Below, one piece after another: positions 29,020 through 39,056 of a DNA stretch of 64,000 nucleotides. A program made the translations under genes and the position numbers. The stretch is from the NCBI GenBank assembly GCA_016708345.1, contig JADJFX010000041.1, positions 1-64,000 on the forward strand, in the 5' to 3' direction. The notes under the pieces are model-generated. The model was given only the letters and a program-made list of their open reading frames with translations. It searched no databases and was not told the DNA's origin. Position 1 is the stretch's first letter, and each line of letters starts with the position of its first letter. The stretch comes from Candidatus Rhodoferax bjergmarkensis. Its GTDB lineage: Bacteria; Pseudomonadota; Gammaproteobacteria; Burkholderiales; Burkholderiaceae_C.

Positions 29020-29865
29020 CTATCGAAAAGAAGGCAAATCCACCAAGGTACTCAAAGGCAGCCGATCCATCTCCCCCAACAACCTGGCCAACCCCAACCC
29101 TGCCGCCTGCACCAGCGCATGGCCTTTGTCCGCCGTGGCAGCAGCGGCATTGCCCACGGCACCCTGTGGGTTGTAGTCTTGCATCTGCCAGCCCAGCTTG
29201 GCGCTTTTTCCATTGCCCAAGATGTCATAGGCTTGCGCACGGTCTTGCGCGCTGGAGCTGAAATTTTGCGCCTTCGCCATGTCCACGTGTACCGGGTCCA
29301 GCGCCAGCATCATGGAAGTTTCAATGTCGCCAGCATGAATGCCAAAACGATGTTCCTCGGCACCAAACAAGCCATTGATGTCCTGACCCTGCCCACCGAG
29401 CAAGGGCAAATTGAACCAGCTCACGCTGTACACCAGCAGCCCCAGGCGGGCACGCAGATCGCGGGCGACCATGTCCATCACACTCACCTGCCCACCATGC
29501 GAATTGAGTAAAAGCAGCTTTTTGACACCGCTGGCGGCCACCGATTCGCCGATATCCGTCCACAGCCGCAAAATTGTTTCTGCCTTGAGCGTGAGGGTGC
29601 CGGGAAAGGCTGCATGTTCCGGGCTTAAACCCACCGCCTGCGTGGGCAGAAAAAGCACCGGCAAGGCAGGTGCCAGATGAGGCAGCGCAGCCGCCACAAC
29701 GCCATCCACCAGCACCGTGTCTACACAGAGGGGCAAATGCGGTCCGTGCTGCTCGGTGGCCGCCACCGGCAAGACGGCGATGGTGCGCGCCAGTGTGCCG
29801 TCGGCCTGTCGGCCAGCGAAGTCGGCCGTCGTCAAGTCGGCCCAGTATTTAGATGGTAAAAACAT
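29020..29865 (-). CDS. Creatininase-family metal-dependent amidohydrolase
   Basis: 281 residues. Metal ligands typical of the family are visible: E38 and H40 in TEQHGPHLPL, D49 in CVDTVLVD, H123 in LLLLNSHGGQ, and a late Glu in AGDIETSMM. These enzymes open cyclic amides (creatinine, or formamides in cofactor biosynthesis such as MftE and FAPy deformylase), and the substrate here cannot be told. No signal peptide, so cytosolic. It stands alone, with the divergent binding-protein gene 27 bp away. The start MFLPSKYW is well placed for the family. Confidence 0.85.
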   Translation of the reverse strand: MFLPSKYWADLTTADFAGRQADGTLARTIAVLPVAATEQHGPHLPLCVDTVLVDGVVAAALPHLAPALPVLFLPTQAVGLSPEHAAFPGTLTLKAETILRLWTDIGESVAASGVKKLLLLNSHGGQVSVMDMVARDLRARLGLLVYSVSWFNLPLLGGQGQDINGLFGAEEHRFGIHAGDIETSMMLALDPVHVDMAKAQNFSSSAQDRAQAYDILGNGKSAKLGWQMQDYNPQGAVGNAAAATADKGHALVQAAGLGLARLLGEMDRLPLSTLVDLPSFR

Positions 29866-29892
29866 GGCCTCATCTTAAATTGAACTCGCACA

Positions 29893-30642
29893 ATGTTTAG
29901 CCACAAAAGCAAGCGATTAAAACTGCTCGCTGCCGCCATCGCCACAATCTTTTTTTCTGGCACGGTCCTGGCACAAACCCCAACCCTGGCCATCGGCGAG
30001 TATTCACCGTTTGTGGCGCAACAATTGCCCGAATACGGTGTCACGGCAGCCATTGTGTCTGCTGCGTTCAATGCACAAGGCATTGATGTTCAGTACGATT
30101 TTTTACCCTGGAAGCGGGGCTACACACAAACCCTGAACGGCAAGTACGTGGGTACCTTTCCTTACTTGAAAACTCCGGAGCGGGAGTCATCATTTCTATA
30201 TTCAGAGCCCATTTTTACCGACCGTTTCCGGTTATTTGTCTTACAGCCCCAGCAAAATCAAAGCAATTGGTACAACAAGCGCGTTTGCATTCCACTGGGA
30301 TACGACACCACGCAGATACAAGCGTTCACATCTGCAAATCAGATCACGTTTGAGCAGCCTCCGGACATAGCCAACTGCTTCAAAATGCTCAAACGCAACC
30401 GAGTCGATGCGGTCTGGGTCAGCGAATTGGTGGCGGCCGACACGAACAGGGAACTTTTTGGTGCGGATGCCAAAACATACCCTTGCAATGTCAATCTGCT
30501 GGACGAAAGCAAGTATTACTTCATTGTGTCCAAGACCCTGCCGCAGGCAAATCAATGGATGTCGCGCTTTGATGAGGGACTCAAAAAGATTCGCAAAAAT
30601 GGCCGCTACGCGGAAATTCTGCGCCGATTTGGCATGCACTGA
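29893..30642 (+). CDS. Periplasmic substrate-binding domain protein (SBP_bac_3 fold)
   Basis: 249 residues. The signal peptide spans about 1-27 (LLAAAIATIFFSGTVLA|Q). The mature part begins TPTLAIGEYSPFVAQ and contains FDVQYDFLPWKRGY-like and EPIFTDRFRLFV segments, and later LDESKYYFIVSKTLPQANQW and RFGMH at the end: the two-lobed family-3 binding fold with the conserved W-K-R region that contacts ligand. No transporter genes adjoin. Similar orphan proteins act as sensors or feed distant transporters. It is divergent from the creatininase gene and followed convergently by the signalling operon. It is an intact relative of the broken gene at 4203. Confidence 0.8.
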   Translation: MFSHKSKRLKLLAAAIATIFFSGTVLAQTPTLAIGEYSPFVAQQLPEYGVTAAIVSAAFNAQGIDVQYDFLPWKRGYTQTLNGKYVGTFPYLKTPERESSFLYSEPIFTDRFRLFVLQPQQNQSNWYNKRVCIPLGYDTTQIQAFTSANQITFEQPPDIANCFKMLKRNRVDAVWVSELVAADTNRELFGADAKTYPCNVNLLDESKYYFIVSKTLPQANQWMSRFDEGLKKIRKNGRYAEILRRFGMH

Positions 30643-30708
30643 TTGTTCGGCAACTTTGCACTGACTGGCGAAAAATAAGTGGCTATCAAATCTCACCCAT
30701 CATCAGGC

Positions 30709-32301
30709 TCAGTGCCCGCTACCAACCAGCCAGTCAGGCTTTTCGGATTCAACAAAAGAAAGCAGCGCATCCACGACCTCAGGATCGAACTGTGTTGATT
30801 TGCGCGCCTTTAAATAGTCGCTCACTTCAGACAAAGGCCATGGCTCTTTATAAGGACGACGATGCAGCAGCGCATCGAACACATCAACGACAGCAACAAT
30901 GCGCGCACTGAGCGGAATCTCGACTCCCTTGGACTGGCGAGGATAGCCTTGTCCATCAAAATGTTCATGGTGTCCGCCGGCAATCTCGGCACCAAAGGTC
31001 AGGTGACTCACTCCGGCAACGGAGCGAGCGGCACGGCGAAGCACCGCCTCACCGACCTGCACGTGCTGTTCCATGATTCTGCGCTCTTCAGGGGTGTGTT
31101 TACCGGGCTTGAGGAGCACAGCGTCAGGCGTCGAAACTTTGCCAATATCGTGCAGCATGCTGGCCAGTCCTACACAAGAAAGAAAACGCGGCGTGAACTC
31201 GTCTGCGTACTTGCCATCAGCATGCAAGCGACGAGCAATGGCGTCGGTCAATTTGGCTACCCGCTGAATATGCCCCCCAGTGTCTGAATCACGCGATTCG
31301 GCCAGATCAGCCAGCGAGACTACGGTGGCTTCTTGCGCACATTGAAGCTGCCCGAACATTTGCAGATTTTCAAAAGCCGCACCAATGCGATCACAAAAAA
31401 CACTCAGCAAACTGCACTGAAGCTCAGCCAACGGACAGTTGGGCTTGAGGATGATGACCATGTTCCCCCCCAAATCCGCATGAATAAACAAAGCACTCAC
31501 TGCAAACAGGTGAAGATTTTTTTTCTCTTTGAGAACCTGCGATACCAAATCAAAATACGGATGGTCTGCCGGTAAAAATTTCTGCTCCACCAGATCGCTG
31601 TACTGACCAGTGGCTGCGAGCACCGTCGGCCCTTGCTCCCCATACTGCCTGGGATCGTGCAACACACACATTGCACCTTGCGCACCCAGGTCAAGAAGCG
31701 CATTGACCTGATTGAGCACACCGGATGCAAACTCTTGCAAAGACCTGAGTTCGTAAAGATTGCTGGTGCTGTTCAAGATATTGCTCAGGCCGATACGGCT
31801 GCGTTCAATCGTTACCAACCCCTCATACGCTCGCAAAGATGAAATAACGGTGGTGAAAATCTTTTGTTTGGTCAGCTCTGTTTTTGCCTTGTAGTCATTG
31901 ATATCGTAATCAACAATGACCCTCTCTTCCGGTGCCTGGCCTGGTTGCCCGGTTCGCAGCACGATGCGCACCAGATGGTTATTGAGTTCATCCCGGATAC
32001 GCCTTACCAATTGCAGCCCGGCATCGTCGGTTTCCATGACAACGTCCAGCAGCACAAGCGCGATATCGGGCACTTTGGCCAACACTTCAAATCCTTCGTT
32101 GCCGCTGTAAGCCGACAACAACTCCACTGAGCGATTCTTGAAAACAACACCAGACAACACCAAACGTGTCACTGCATGAACATCGGCCTCGTCATCCACA
32201 ATCAACACCCGCCAAGGTCTGGCATCGGCCAGCAATGGCTGGTCTGATGCATCGTCGTCAATCATCCAGTCATCTTGATCAGACTGCAGCTCGGTATTCA
32301 T
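30709..32301 (-). CDS. Response regulator with DUF3369 and HD-GYP domain (c-di-GMP phosphodiesterase)
   Basis: 530 residues from the ATG at 32301 (GGAG site 8 bases upstream). The receiver has acidic pocket D36-D37 and phospho-acceptor D86 (LVLLDVVME). A DUF3369 module (about 180-330) follows with VIVDYDINDYKAKTELT just before it. The HD-GYP domain has TGGHIQRV, HDIGK, HHEHFDGQGYP and VDVFDALLHRRPYK. HD-GYP enzymes hydrolyse cyclic di-GMP, and the metal-binding and GYP residues are all present, so activity is likely. The gene ends an operon with the kinase at 32344, 42 bp upstream. It probably lowers c-di-GMP when phosphorylated. Confidence 0.9.
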   Translation of the reverse strand: MNTELQSDQDDWMIDDDASDQPLLADARPWRVLIVDDEADVHAVTRLVLSGVVFKNRSVELLSAYSGNEGFEVLAKVPDIALVLLDVVMETDDAGLQLVRRIRDELNNHLVRIVLRTGQPGQAPEERVIVDYDINDYKAKTELTKQKIFTTVISSLRAYEGLVTIERSRIGLSNILNSTSNLYELRSLQEFASGVLNQVNALLDLGAQGAMCVLHDPRQYGEQGPTVLAATGQYSDLVEQKFLPADHPYFDLVSQVLKEKKNLHLFAVSALFIHADLGGNMVIILKPNCPLAELQCSLLSVFCDRIGAAFENLQMFGQLQCAQEATVVSLADLAESRDSDTGGHIQRVAKLTDAIARRLHADGKYADEFTPRFLSCVGLASMLHDIGKVSTPDAVLLKPGKHTPEERRIMEQHVQVGEAVLRRAARSVAGVSHLTFGAEIAGGHHEHFDGQGYPRQSKGVEIPLSARIVAVVDVFDALLHRRPYKEPWPLSEVSDYLKARKSTQFDPEVVDALLSFVESEKPDWLVGSGH

Positions 32302-32343
32302 CGCGATTCTCCGTTCAGGATTCAATCATGTGTTGAACCATTC

Positions 32344-33900
32344 TCACACCAAAGTCGGGCTGACCTTCGGGAACTTCAGCATAAAGCAGGTTCCTTTGCC
32401 GGGTTGGCTGTCCACCGCAATGCTGCCACCGAGTTGCTTGACCACAATGTTGTAAACCACGTTGAGGCCCAAGCCGGTTCCGCCCAAGCCACGTCGGGTC
32501 GTGAAGAAGGGGTCGAATATTTTCCCTATGTGCTCCGGCGCTATGCCGCACCCATCATCGCAATAGCGCATGCACACCGTTTCGCCTTTTAATTCAGCCA
32601 CAAGGTTGATCTTGCCACCCTCATTTTCTTTAAAAGCATGTGTCAGGGAATTCATGGCCAGGTTGGTCAATATCTGCGCCATGGCACCTGGGTAGCCTTC
32701 CAAAAAAATACCGGTCGGGCACACAATTGACACTTCGGCCCGACCTTTTTTTAACACCGGATGCAAACTGGTCATCACCTCTTCAAGGTACCCATTGAGT
32801 TCATATTGGCGAAACTGCTCACTGGTTTGATCCACTGCCACCTGCTTGAAACTTTGAATCAGCTGCGAGGCGCGCTCAGCATTGCGCATGATCAAGGCAG
32901 AACTTTGCACCGCCATTTCAACATAGCTTGAAACCTCCGATTTGCGAATATTCCCGGCAGCCATCGAGCGCTGCAACTGATTGCTGGCTTCCAGCAATAC
33001 CGATGCACTGGTCAGAACAACACCAACGGGTGTATTGATCTCATGTGAAACACCTGCCACCAAGCCACCAAGACTGGCCATTTTTTCAGCTTGAATCAAT
33101 GACTCCTGCGTTGCCAGCAAGTCGGAATAAGCCTGCGCAGTTTTGTTTGCCGCAGCGTGAGCGGCCTCCTCTGCTTGGACTCGGCGCTCCATCACGTGCT
33201 TGAGCTTGCGCTGGGTTTGATTAAACCCCTGAATCACCTCACCAAACTCGCTGCGGTCACCCTCTGCAATCTCCTGCGCTTCATCCCCACCGTGGCGGGC
33301 CAGTTCAAACAAGGCATCACGAAGCCTGCGCAAAGGCACAAACACCATGCGCAAACTCAAACTCAGGGCCAGCACGAGAATCGCATCAATCACCAGCGCT
33401 TCCATGACCCAGCGTCTTGCATCAGTTCGCAGCGCCTGATCGATGTAGTCGTGTGAAAAATAAACTTCGATATGTCCCGCCAGAAAACGTCCGTTGTCGC
33501 CGGATCGGGTGTTATTGGGTTTGCGCTCGTTGACATAAACATCCGCCTCCAACCGGACGCCCCTCGGTTGATCATCCGCAAATCCCTGCACCACAAGCCC
33601 TTGAGCATCGCGTGACACAGCGGCGTACAAAGTTTTGTCAAGATCGAAGACCCGTATGGCGGAAACCTGGGGCTGTAGCATTTCGGCGGACAAAATACTC
33701 TGTACGCTGTTTTGGTCCAGGTTCCACAAGGCCCCCGCGAGACTGACCGTCAGCCTCGTCACCGTTGCATGGGTGAGTTGCGAAAAACCAGACTCCAAAC
33801 TTTGGGACAGCTGGAATCGCGAATAAATTCCAAAAGCAGCCAGCAGCGTCGTCGTCGCAGTGATAAAAAGGACAATCAGCCTGAACCGAATCGAATTCAT
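32344..33900 (-). CDS. Membrane sensor histidine kinase
   Basis: 518 residues. TM1 is at about 8-25, a small periplasmic sensor at 30-160, TM2 at about 168-188 (VIDAILVLALSLSLRMVFV), then HAMP and a coiled coil. The phospho-acceptor is H286 in SHEINTPVG. The catalytic domain has N (NLAMNSLTHAF), G1 (DDGCGI) and G2 (GGTGLGLNVV) boxes. It shares the segment SFKQVAVDQTS and the NTP(V/I)G H-box with the kinase at 39057, so the two are paralogous. It lies between the CheA-like gene (14 bp) and the HD-GYP regulator (42 bp) on one transcript. The HD-GYP protein is the likely output. Confidence 0.9.
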   Translation of the reverse strand: MNSIRFRLIVLFITATTTLLAAFGIYSRFQLSQSLESGFSQLTHATVTRLTVSLAGALWNLDQNSVQSILSAEMLQPQVSAIRVFDLDKTLYAAVSRDAQGLVVQGFADDQPRGVRLEADVYVNERKPNNTRSGDNGRFLAGHIEVYFSHDYIDQALRTDARRWVMEALVIDAILVLALSLSLRMVFVPLRRLRDALFELARHGGDEAQEIAEGDRSEFGEVIQGFNQTQRKLKHVMERRVQAEEAAHAAANKTAQAYSDLLATQESLIQAEKMASLGGLVAGVSHEINTPVGVVLTSASVLLEASNQLQRSMAAGNIRKSEVSSYVEMAVQSSALIMRNAERASQLIQSFKQVAVDQTSEQFRQYELNGYLEEVMTSLHPVLKKGRAEVSIVCPTGIFLEGYPGAMAQILTNLAMNSLTHAFKENEGGKINLVAELKGETVCMRYCDDGCGIAPEHIGKIFDPFFTTRRGLGGTGLGLNVVYNIVVKQLGGSIAVDSQPGKGTCFMLKFPKVSPTLV

Positions 33901-33914
33901 TCAGGATGGACGTC

Positions 33915-36132
33915 TTACGCGCTAACGATCACTGCAAATCTTTCCGGTAATCCGATCACAACTTCAAAGCGGCGGAACTCGCTTCCGGTATCGTCGCTGG
34001 TAAATCTCAACTCAATGGTGCCGCCTTCGCGCTCAACGAATCCCTTCACCGCGTCCATGCCCACACCGCGGCCAGACACTTCGGTCACGCTAGCTGCGGT
34101 GGAAAAACCAGAGGCGAAGATCAATTGCGCCAATTGCTCTGCCGTCATGGTCTGCTCTGGCCTTATCAGTCCGGACTCAATAGCCTTTTGGCGAATCATT
34201 TCCACGCCAAGTCCCTTGCCGTCATCGCTTAACTTCAACCACAATTTTCCATCGGCCACCGATAGCGCCAACACAATGGTGCCGGCTGCTTGTTTGCCCT
34301 TGGTCAAACGATTTTCAGCGGTTTCGATGCCGTGATCGATCGAATTGCGTAGCAAGTGCGTGAACACATTTTTCAGCAAGTCGGATATTTGATTGCGAAT
34401 GACGATATGACCACTCTCTATGGTGACGGTGGGTGCTTCCTTGCCAAGCTCCTTGGCCAGGGACGGCAAGGAGTCGATGACGGCAGCAAGAATGTCCTCC
34501 ATCTTTTCAGTGCCGATTTGCTTTAAGGTACCAAGCACTTTGCGGATCAGCTCATCTTTCTCAGACGAATTTTGGGGGTTCAATTTTTCCAAGCCATCGA
34601 TTAAAAATTCGATACGCTCTTTCTGCACCATCAGGTACTTTTCTACCCCGCCACGGCGTCCGGGGCCTTTGCGCCCGAGTTTGACCTCGTTGACCTTGGC
34701 GTACTCCTGCAGCGCATTGGCGGCCTGCTGCAGTTGTTCCAGCAACAGCGCTTGGTTCCAAGCTACCTCAGTGTTCTTGCGCAAATTGTCATATGTTTGC
34801 TCTGTTTCATGCACAGTGTTGGTCAGCTGCAGCAGCCCAAAGGTGCGGGCATTGCCCTTGATGGTGTGCATGTTGCGAAACAGCAAACCAATGGCCTCCA
34901 TGTCTTTGGCCTTCGTCTTTTGGATGATTTCCTGGTTTTCCTTAATAAACTCGCTGGAGCTGTCAATGAACTGGTGGAATTTCTCTTGGTTGACTGCCAG
35001 GATTTGGCCAATCATTTCGAGTTCGCGTTTTTGCTGACCCGCCTCTGCCGCCAAAGCCTTGAGTTCAGTCACATCCCGCACGCAAAGCATCAGTTTTTCA
35101 CACACATCGTCTTCATTGCAGATGGGTGACCAGCTCAGCTCAAGCGACTTGGCTTTGCCATTGGGCATGATCTTGTCGAACTCGGTGACAAAGACATGGG
35201 AGTTGAAACCAAAATTCATCTTGTCTTCACCAATACACGCATCGGCAGCAGCCTCGACCTGGGACAGAACGTCGGAACCCAAATTGGTATTGGTGAACAC
35301 CAGGTTCATCAGCTTTTGACCCGCAATGTCCCGGGTCTCAAAAATTTGCTCTAAATAGGCAGAGTATTCCGGGTGGATCACCGCGCCTTGAACCACCGTC
35401 AAAATGCCTTGGGGCATGTTTTGCAGCATGGTCTGGATGTCGTTGGTTTTTTGGCGCAGCTCAGCGGTGCGCTGCAAAATCTTTTCTTCCAGTGTTCGGT
35501 TTTGCTCTTCAATGACGGCCAACATTTTTCGGATGGCGTTGCGCATGCTGTCAAAACTGTGGGCCAGACTGCCCAGCTCATCACGGCGGCTGGTGTCAAT
35601 GGCGTAGTTCAAATTGCCGCTTGCGAGCTGGTCAGCGCTCACGCGAAGGGCTTCAATGGGGCGCTGAATAATGCGTTTGCCCAGAAGCCAGATAAAGCCT
35701 GAGAGCAAGAGCACCAAGACGGCGGCAAATACCGCAATCAGTACGCTGGTGTAGCGCACCAAATCGAGCACCTTGTTGGTAGAGGTGACGATTTGCACAC
35801 TGGCAATGTCAACGCCTTCACGTTTTATTTTTGCCGCGTTTTGAACATTGGCCGGGTTTTTCAACAATTCATTGAAGGATTTTTCCGCAACGCCGTTGCG
35901 CAGGGTTTCTACCTCTGCTTTGTCCGACCCTGCCTTGGCCACGCGAATCCCCAAAACATCGGAGTCCAGCAAGATGGCTTTCACAATGCCTTGCAAGGCG
36001 GCGTCATCAAAATTCCAGACTGGCTCCACCAGACTGATTGCGGCCAGATTGGCTGTGTTGGACGCCTTGGTTTGCAACTCCGCCATGGAACGGTCGTAGT
36101 TGTAGATACCGATGATCAGGGTGAACAAGCCA
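33915..36132 (-). CDS. Membrane sensor kinase with Hpt and CheA-like ATPase, 5' end lost in G-rich noise
   Basis: About 739 readable residues. It has part of TM1 (LFTLIIGIYNYD), a periplasmic region with AAISLVEPVWNFDD, TM2 (VLIAVFAAVLVLLLSGFIWLL), HAMP with RRDELGSLAHSFD, a coiled coil, a PAS-like segment, an Hpt with HTIKGNARTFG, and a CheA-type ATPase (HLLRNSIDHGIE, LSDDGKGL, GRGVGMDAVK). No CheW-like P5 domain is present, so it is not a chemotaxis CheA. It is more like a phosphotransfer hub feeding the downstream regulator. The sequence 5' of residue LFTL dissolves into G/C runs, so the true start is missing. Confidence 0.8.
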
Positions 36133-38705
36133 AGCCCCCCACACCGCCCCTGAGCACCCCACCGCCGAGGGGGCGCGGGGCGCGGCCGGGGGGAGGGGGG
36201 GGGGGGGGGGCGCCGGCGCTGGCTGGAGGGGAAAGCCCCCCCGGGAAGACCCAAACGGGGGGGGGGGGGGGGGGGAGGCAAAACAACGGGGGGGCGGCCG
36301 GGGAAGGCAGCAGGCGCGGCGGCCAGCAGGGGGCCAGGGAAGGGCGCGGGGGGCGGCCCCGCCCGGCCCCGGCCGGGCGGGGCGGGGGGGGGGGGGCTGC
36401 GGGGGGGGGGAAGCGGCGCGGCCCGCCGGGGGGCCGCGCCGGAGGGGCCGGGCCCCACCCCCGCGAACCAGGCTTTGGGGGGAGGGCGGGCGGCCCCGCG
36501 CCCGGGGGGGGGGGGGGCGGGGGGCTGGGTTGGGGAAAGAGAAGGGAAGGGGGGGGGGGGCGGGAGGCCCCGGGGAGAGGGGGGGGTGCGGCGGGGCGCG
36601 GGGGGGGGCGGGGGCCCGGGCCCCGCGCGGCCGGTGCCCCCGCGCCGGGGGCCGGGGGGGCCCCGGCGGCAGCGCCGGCCCCGGGGGGCCGCTTGCGCTC
36701 CCCCCCGGGGCCCCCCCCCCCCCTCCTCCCCCCCCCCCCCGGCCCCGCCCCCCCCCCGGGCCCGCCGCCCGGGGCCCCCCCTTCCCCCCCGGCACGCTTG
36801 CCCGTGGTCCTAACCCCCCCCCGCCCCCCGCCGGGGGGAGGACGCCCCGCCCGCGGGGGCGGGGCCCGGGCCGCCCGGGGACCAACCGCCCGGTCCGCTG
36901 GGGGGTGGGCCCCGCGGGTGGCAACCCCCGGGGCCCGGTTCGGGGGTCACCCGCGGGGATCGGCAGCCCGGCGGCCGGGGGGCGGGCGGGGCGGGGGCGG
37001 CGGGGACCCCGCGGGGGGGCCGCCCCGGCGGGCCCCCCGGGGGGCGGGGGCGACCCGCGGGCGGGTGGCGTTGGGGGGGATGGTAGCGGGGGGGGAGGGC
37101 GGGACCCTGGGGAAAAAACTCAGGGGAGCAAGGAGCGCCCGGAAGCACGGTCGAGGGGGAGCCCCCCTGCGGGGGAGAGGGGTGGTTTCTCGTTTGAGGG
37201 GTGGCGCACCAAAAGAAGAGAGCGGAAAAAAGAAAAGAGAGAGGAAAAGGAGGGGGTTAGGGGGGGGGGGTGTAAAAGACGAATGGTTGTTGGGGGCCCC
37301 CGGGAGAAACCCCCGGCGGGAGCCCGAGGGTTGCCGGAACGCCCCGGGGGGGCCCGGGGGCGTGCGCCTGGCTTTGCCCCGGGCCCCCAGACCCCCCCCG
37401 GGGCGCTGAGGCAACAGGAACAGAAGGCGGGAGGGGGCTGGCCCCCCCCCCCGGGCGGGAGAGCCCCAGCGGGGGGGCGGGTTGGGCGCGCCCCCGGTGG
37501 GGGCCCGGTGGGGGGGTTGGGGGTGGTGAGGCCTGTCGGGGTAGTTGGGGTGGAAGTCCTTTTTTTGGAAGGGGAGTAGCGGCGGTCTTAGACCGGGGGA
37601 AGCTCGTGGGGGCCCCCCTGGGCGCGGCGGGGGGGGTTTCCCGGGGGGGCGCCGCGGCGCTGGGCGCCCCTCGGCGGGGGGGGGGGGGGGGCGGTGGGGG
37701 GGGGGGGGTGTGGTGGTGTGGTGGGGCCCGCCGAAGCCCGCGGGGCGCGACCCCCCCCCGCGGGGGCGGTGGACCCGGCGGGGGGGAGAGGGAGGGCCGG
37801 GGGGGGGGGGCCCCGGGGGGGGGGGGTGGGCGCCGTTTGGTTGCGGGGGGCGGGGGCCGGGGGGGCCCCGGCCCCCCGGCCGCGACGGGGGGGGGGGGGG
37901 GCGCCCCCGGGCCAGGGGCGCGGGGTGGTGTGTGTTCAGGGCCGGGGAAGGGGGGCCGTCCCTGTGGGGTTCTGTGGGGGGCTGTGGGGGCCCCCCGTTG
38001 TCCCGGGCCCTTTCGGCGGCCAGGGGGGGGGCCCGCGGGGGGGGGAGCTGGCCGGGGGGGGGGCTGGACGGGCGGGGGGGGGGTGCGGAGGGGGGGGGGG
38101 TGGGGGGGCGGGAGTTTCGGGGGGGGGGGGGGGGGCGGGGGGGGGGGGGGGGGGCGGGGGGGTTGGGAACGCCCCTACGGGGGGTGGGGGGGGGTGGGTC
38201 GGCGCCCGCCCCCGGCCCCAAGAGGGGGGGCCTGGTGCTTCGCGGGGCGCCGGGCGCGGGCCAAAGGGGGTGGGTGGCCCCGGGGCGCGGCCCCCGGGGG
38301 TGGAGCGAAATGGTCGGGGGGTGCCCTGGGGCCGGCCCCCCCGGCGTTGTCGCCGGGGGGGGACCCCTCCGCGGGCCAGGCCGCCCCCTGGCGGCGGCGC
38401 GGGGCGGGCGGGGGGGGGGCGGGCCGGGGGGGGGCGCGCCGGGGGGGCGGTTTGGGGGGGGGGGGGGGGTGGGGGGGTGTCCCCCCCCCCCCCGGCGAGG
38501 TGATGGCGGGGGGAGGGGGGGGGGCCGGCCGGGGCCCCCCCCCCCCCGGGGGGGGCGCCCGGGGGGGGGGGCGGGGCCGGCCGGGCCCCCGCGGCGGGGG
38601 CGGGGGGGGCCGGGGGTGAGCCGGTGGGCCGGGGGGGGGGGGGCCGGCGCGGGGGGGGGGGGCGGCCTGCTTTGTTGCGATAACCGCCTGGGGGGGGGGG
38701 GGCCC
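36133..38705. other. 2.57-kb G/C homopolymer noise, not credible genomic sequence
   Basis: The stretch is almost wholly G with short C and occasional A/T, with dozens of G runs of 8-15. It begins inside a coding sequence and ends abruptly at normal AT-containing sequence near 38706. Open frames of up to 640 codons on both strands encode only Gly/Pro/Arg/Ala and result from the lack of A/T. The same kind of G fill interrupts brnT at 57254. Confidence 0.85.
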
Positions 38706-39056
38706 TTGTCTCCAATCGTGTAATTATCGAAATGTGAATCGCCACGCCGGCCACAGAAAAATAACCCGCCGAGCATCACAATCCTATGAAAATTAACCGT
38801 GCATCGCAGCTTTTTGTCGATTAATCTTGTTTGACTTGCGGGAATACAACATGTGATAAAGAAGAGGTCTATCGAATTCAAATGTTTTACTTTGGAAGAC
38901 GGCAGTCCTTACGACAGTTATCGAACTTACAAGTCCGAAAAATAGTTTGAAGATTCGCTAACAAAGTCAGGTGCTAGCAAGGTGCGGGCCTGTTCGGGTC
39001 AATTCGCACAGCGCGTGCGAATTGACGCAGTTATTGACCATATTGGGTCTTGCGGT
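38706..39056. other. Gap with no assignable gene; 10-bp-stem hairpin at 39000-39024
   Basis: Normal base composition returns, but no complete gene is seen. The minus strand may hold the 5' end of the CheA-like gene or another gene cut by the noise. CAATTCGCAC-agcgc-GTGCGAATTG at 39000-39024 is a perfect 10-bp inverted repeat just past the end of the kinase gene at 39057. It has no U tract, so it may be an operator or mRNA-stabilising hairpin rather than a terminator. Confidence 0.4.

Noticed and set aside
35793..38881. Very long Gly/Pro/Arg open frames on both strands
   Set aside because: They result from the near absence of A/T in the noise region; composition is not protein-like and no start context or family is visible.
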